From DASZYF01 sp035545535 (GTDB taxonomy: Bacteria; Actinomycetota; Actinomycetes; Mycobacteriales; CAJCIY01), in assembly GCA_035545535.1 (NCBI GenBank), contig DASZYF010000153.1:1-23929 (forward strand): a stretch of DNA of 23,929 nucleotides, in the 5' to 3' direction. The translations under genes were made by a program, and so were the position numbers. Shown piece by piece: positions 23,857 through 23,929 of the stretch (positions within the stretch are counted from its first letter, which is position 1; every line of letters begins with the position of its first letter). The notes under the pieces are model-generated. The model was not told the origin of the DNA. It saw only the letters and a program-made list of their open reading frames with translations, and searched no databases.

Positions 23857-23929
23857 CAGCCCGCGCCGTCCGGCACCGGCCGCGCGCCGCCGTCCGGCCG
23901 CGCGTCCGTCGCGTCCGGCGGCGACCGCT
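23849..23929 (+). CDS. Partial gene, probable FtsB/DivIC-like N-terminus
   Basis: A GTG at 23849 overlaps the eno stop and opens a frame through the window end (27 codons). The reading starts VPSSPRRPAPAARRR and goes on Pro/Ala/Arg-rich. A basic, Pro-rich cytosolic tail before the membrane helix is usual for actinobacterial septum proteins of the FtsB/DivIC family, whose gene commonly follows eno. No diagnostic domain is within the window, so identity rests on position and composition only. Another nearby start is possible. Confidence 0.4.
   Translation, partial: MPSSPRRPAPAARRRPAARPSRPAATA

Overview
This window is high-GC DNA with dense, tightly packed genes, many GTG/TTG starts and repeated 4-nt stop/start overlaps. 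The order tRNA-Gln, glmU, prs, rplY, pth ... mfd, PpiC-type lipoprotein, mazG, eno, (ftsB/divIC start) is a chromosomal arrangement typical of Actinomycetota. The split DipZ-like proteins, GC-rich codon usage and many apparently leaderless genes fit a deep-branching actinobacterium, perhaps Acidimicrobiia. That class-level placement is an inference.

Region by region. 1-209 has no gene but carries two diverged copies of a hairpin repeat. 210-3167 (minus) is a four-gene extracytoplasmic copper/thiol operon: sco, pcuAC, a membrane-anchored thioredoxin-like protein and ccdA; the first three genes overlap by 4 nt. 3246-4244 (minus) is an acyl desaturase. 4245-4454 is a repeat- and hairpin-rich intergenic region leading into 4455-5162, an HTH protein with one LAGLIDADG-like acidic helix, which ends 9 nt before a tRNA-Gln(TTG). 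5334-9107 is the housekeeping run glmU-prs-rplY-pth (UDP-GlcNAc, PRPP, ribosomal protein L25, peptidyl-tRNA recycling).

9145-16831 looks like an accessory block set inside the housekeeping cluster: a 1045-aa SARP/BTAD-type ATPase regulator, an APH-like kinase coupled to a SAM methyltransferase (minus), a divergent Rv2258c-like winged-helix methyltransferase, a YbjQ-family protein, a 72-aa membrane protein and an alpha/beta hydrolase. 16887-23856 returns to housekeeping: mfd, a PpiC-domain lipoprotein, mazG and eno. The first 27 codons of a probable FtsB/DivIC-like gene run off the window end.

Two things stand out. One is the HTH/LAGLIDADG-like gene with a structured upstream region beside tRNA-Gln. 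The other is a repeated promoter layout, a TANNNT-type hexamer 6-8 nt before the start codon with no Shine-Dalgarno sequence, which points to widespread leaderless transcription. A nested dyad centred on the ybjQ-like start codon and a dyad in the kinase/methyltransferase divergent region are candidate operators. No IS element, prophage, rRNA or CRISPR array was seen. All functional calls come from reading motifs; no database search was run.
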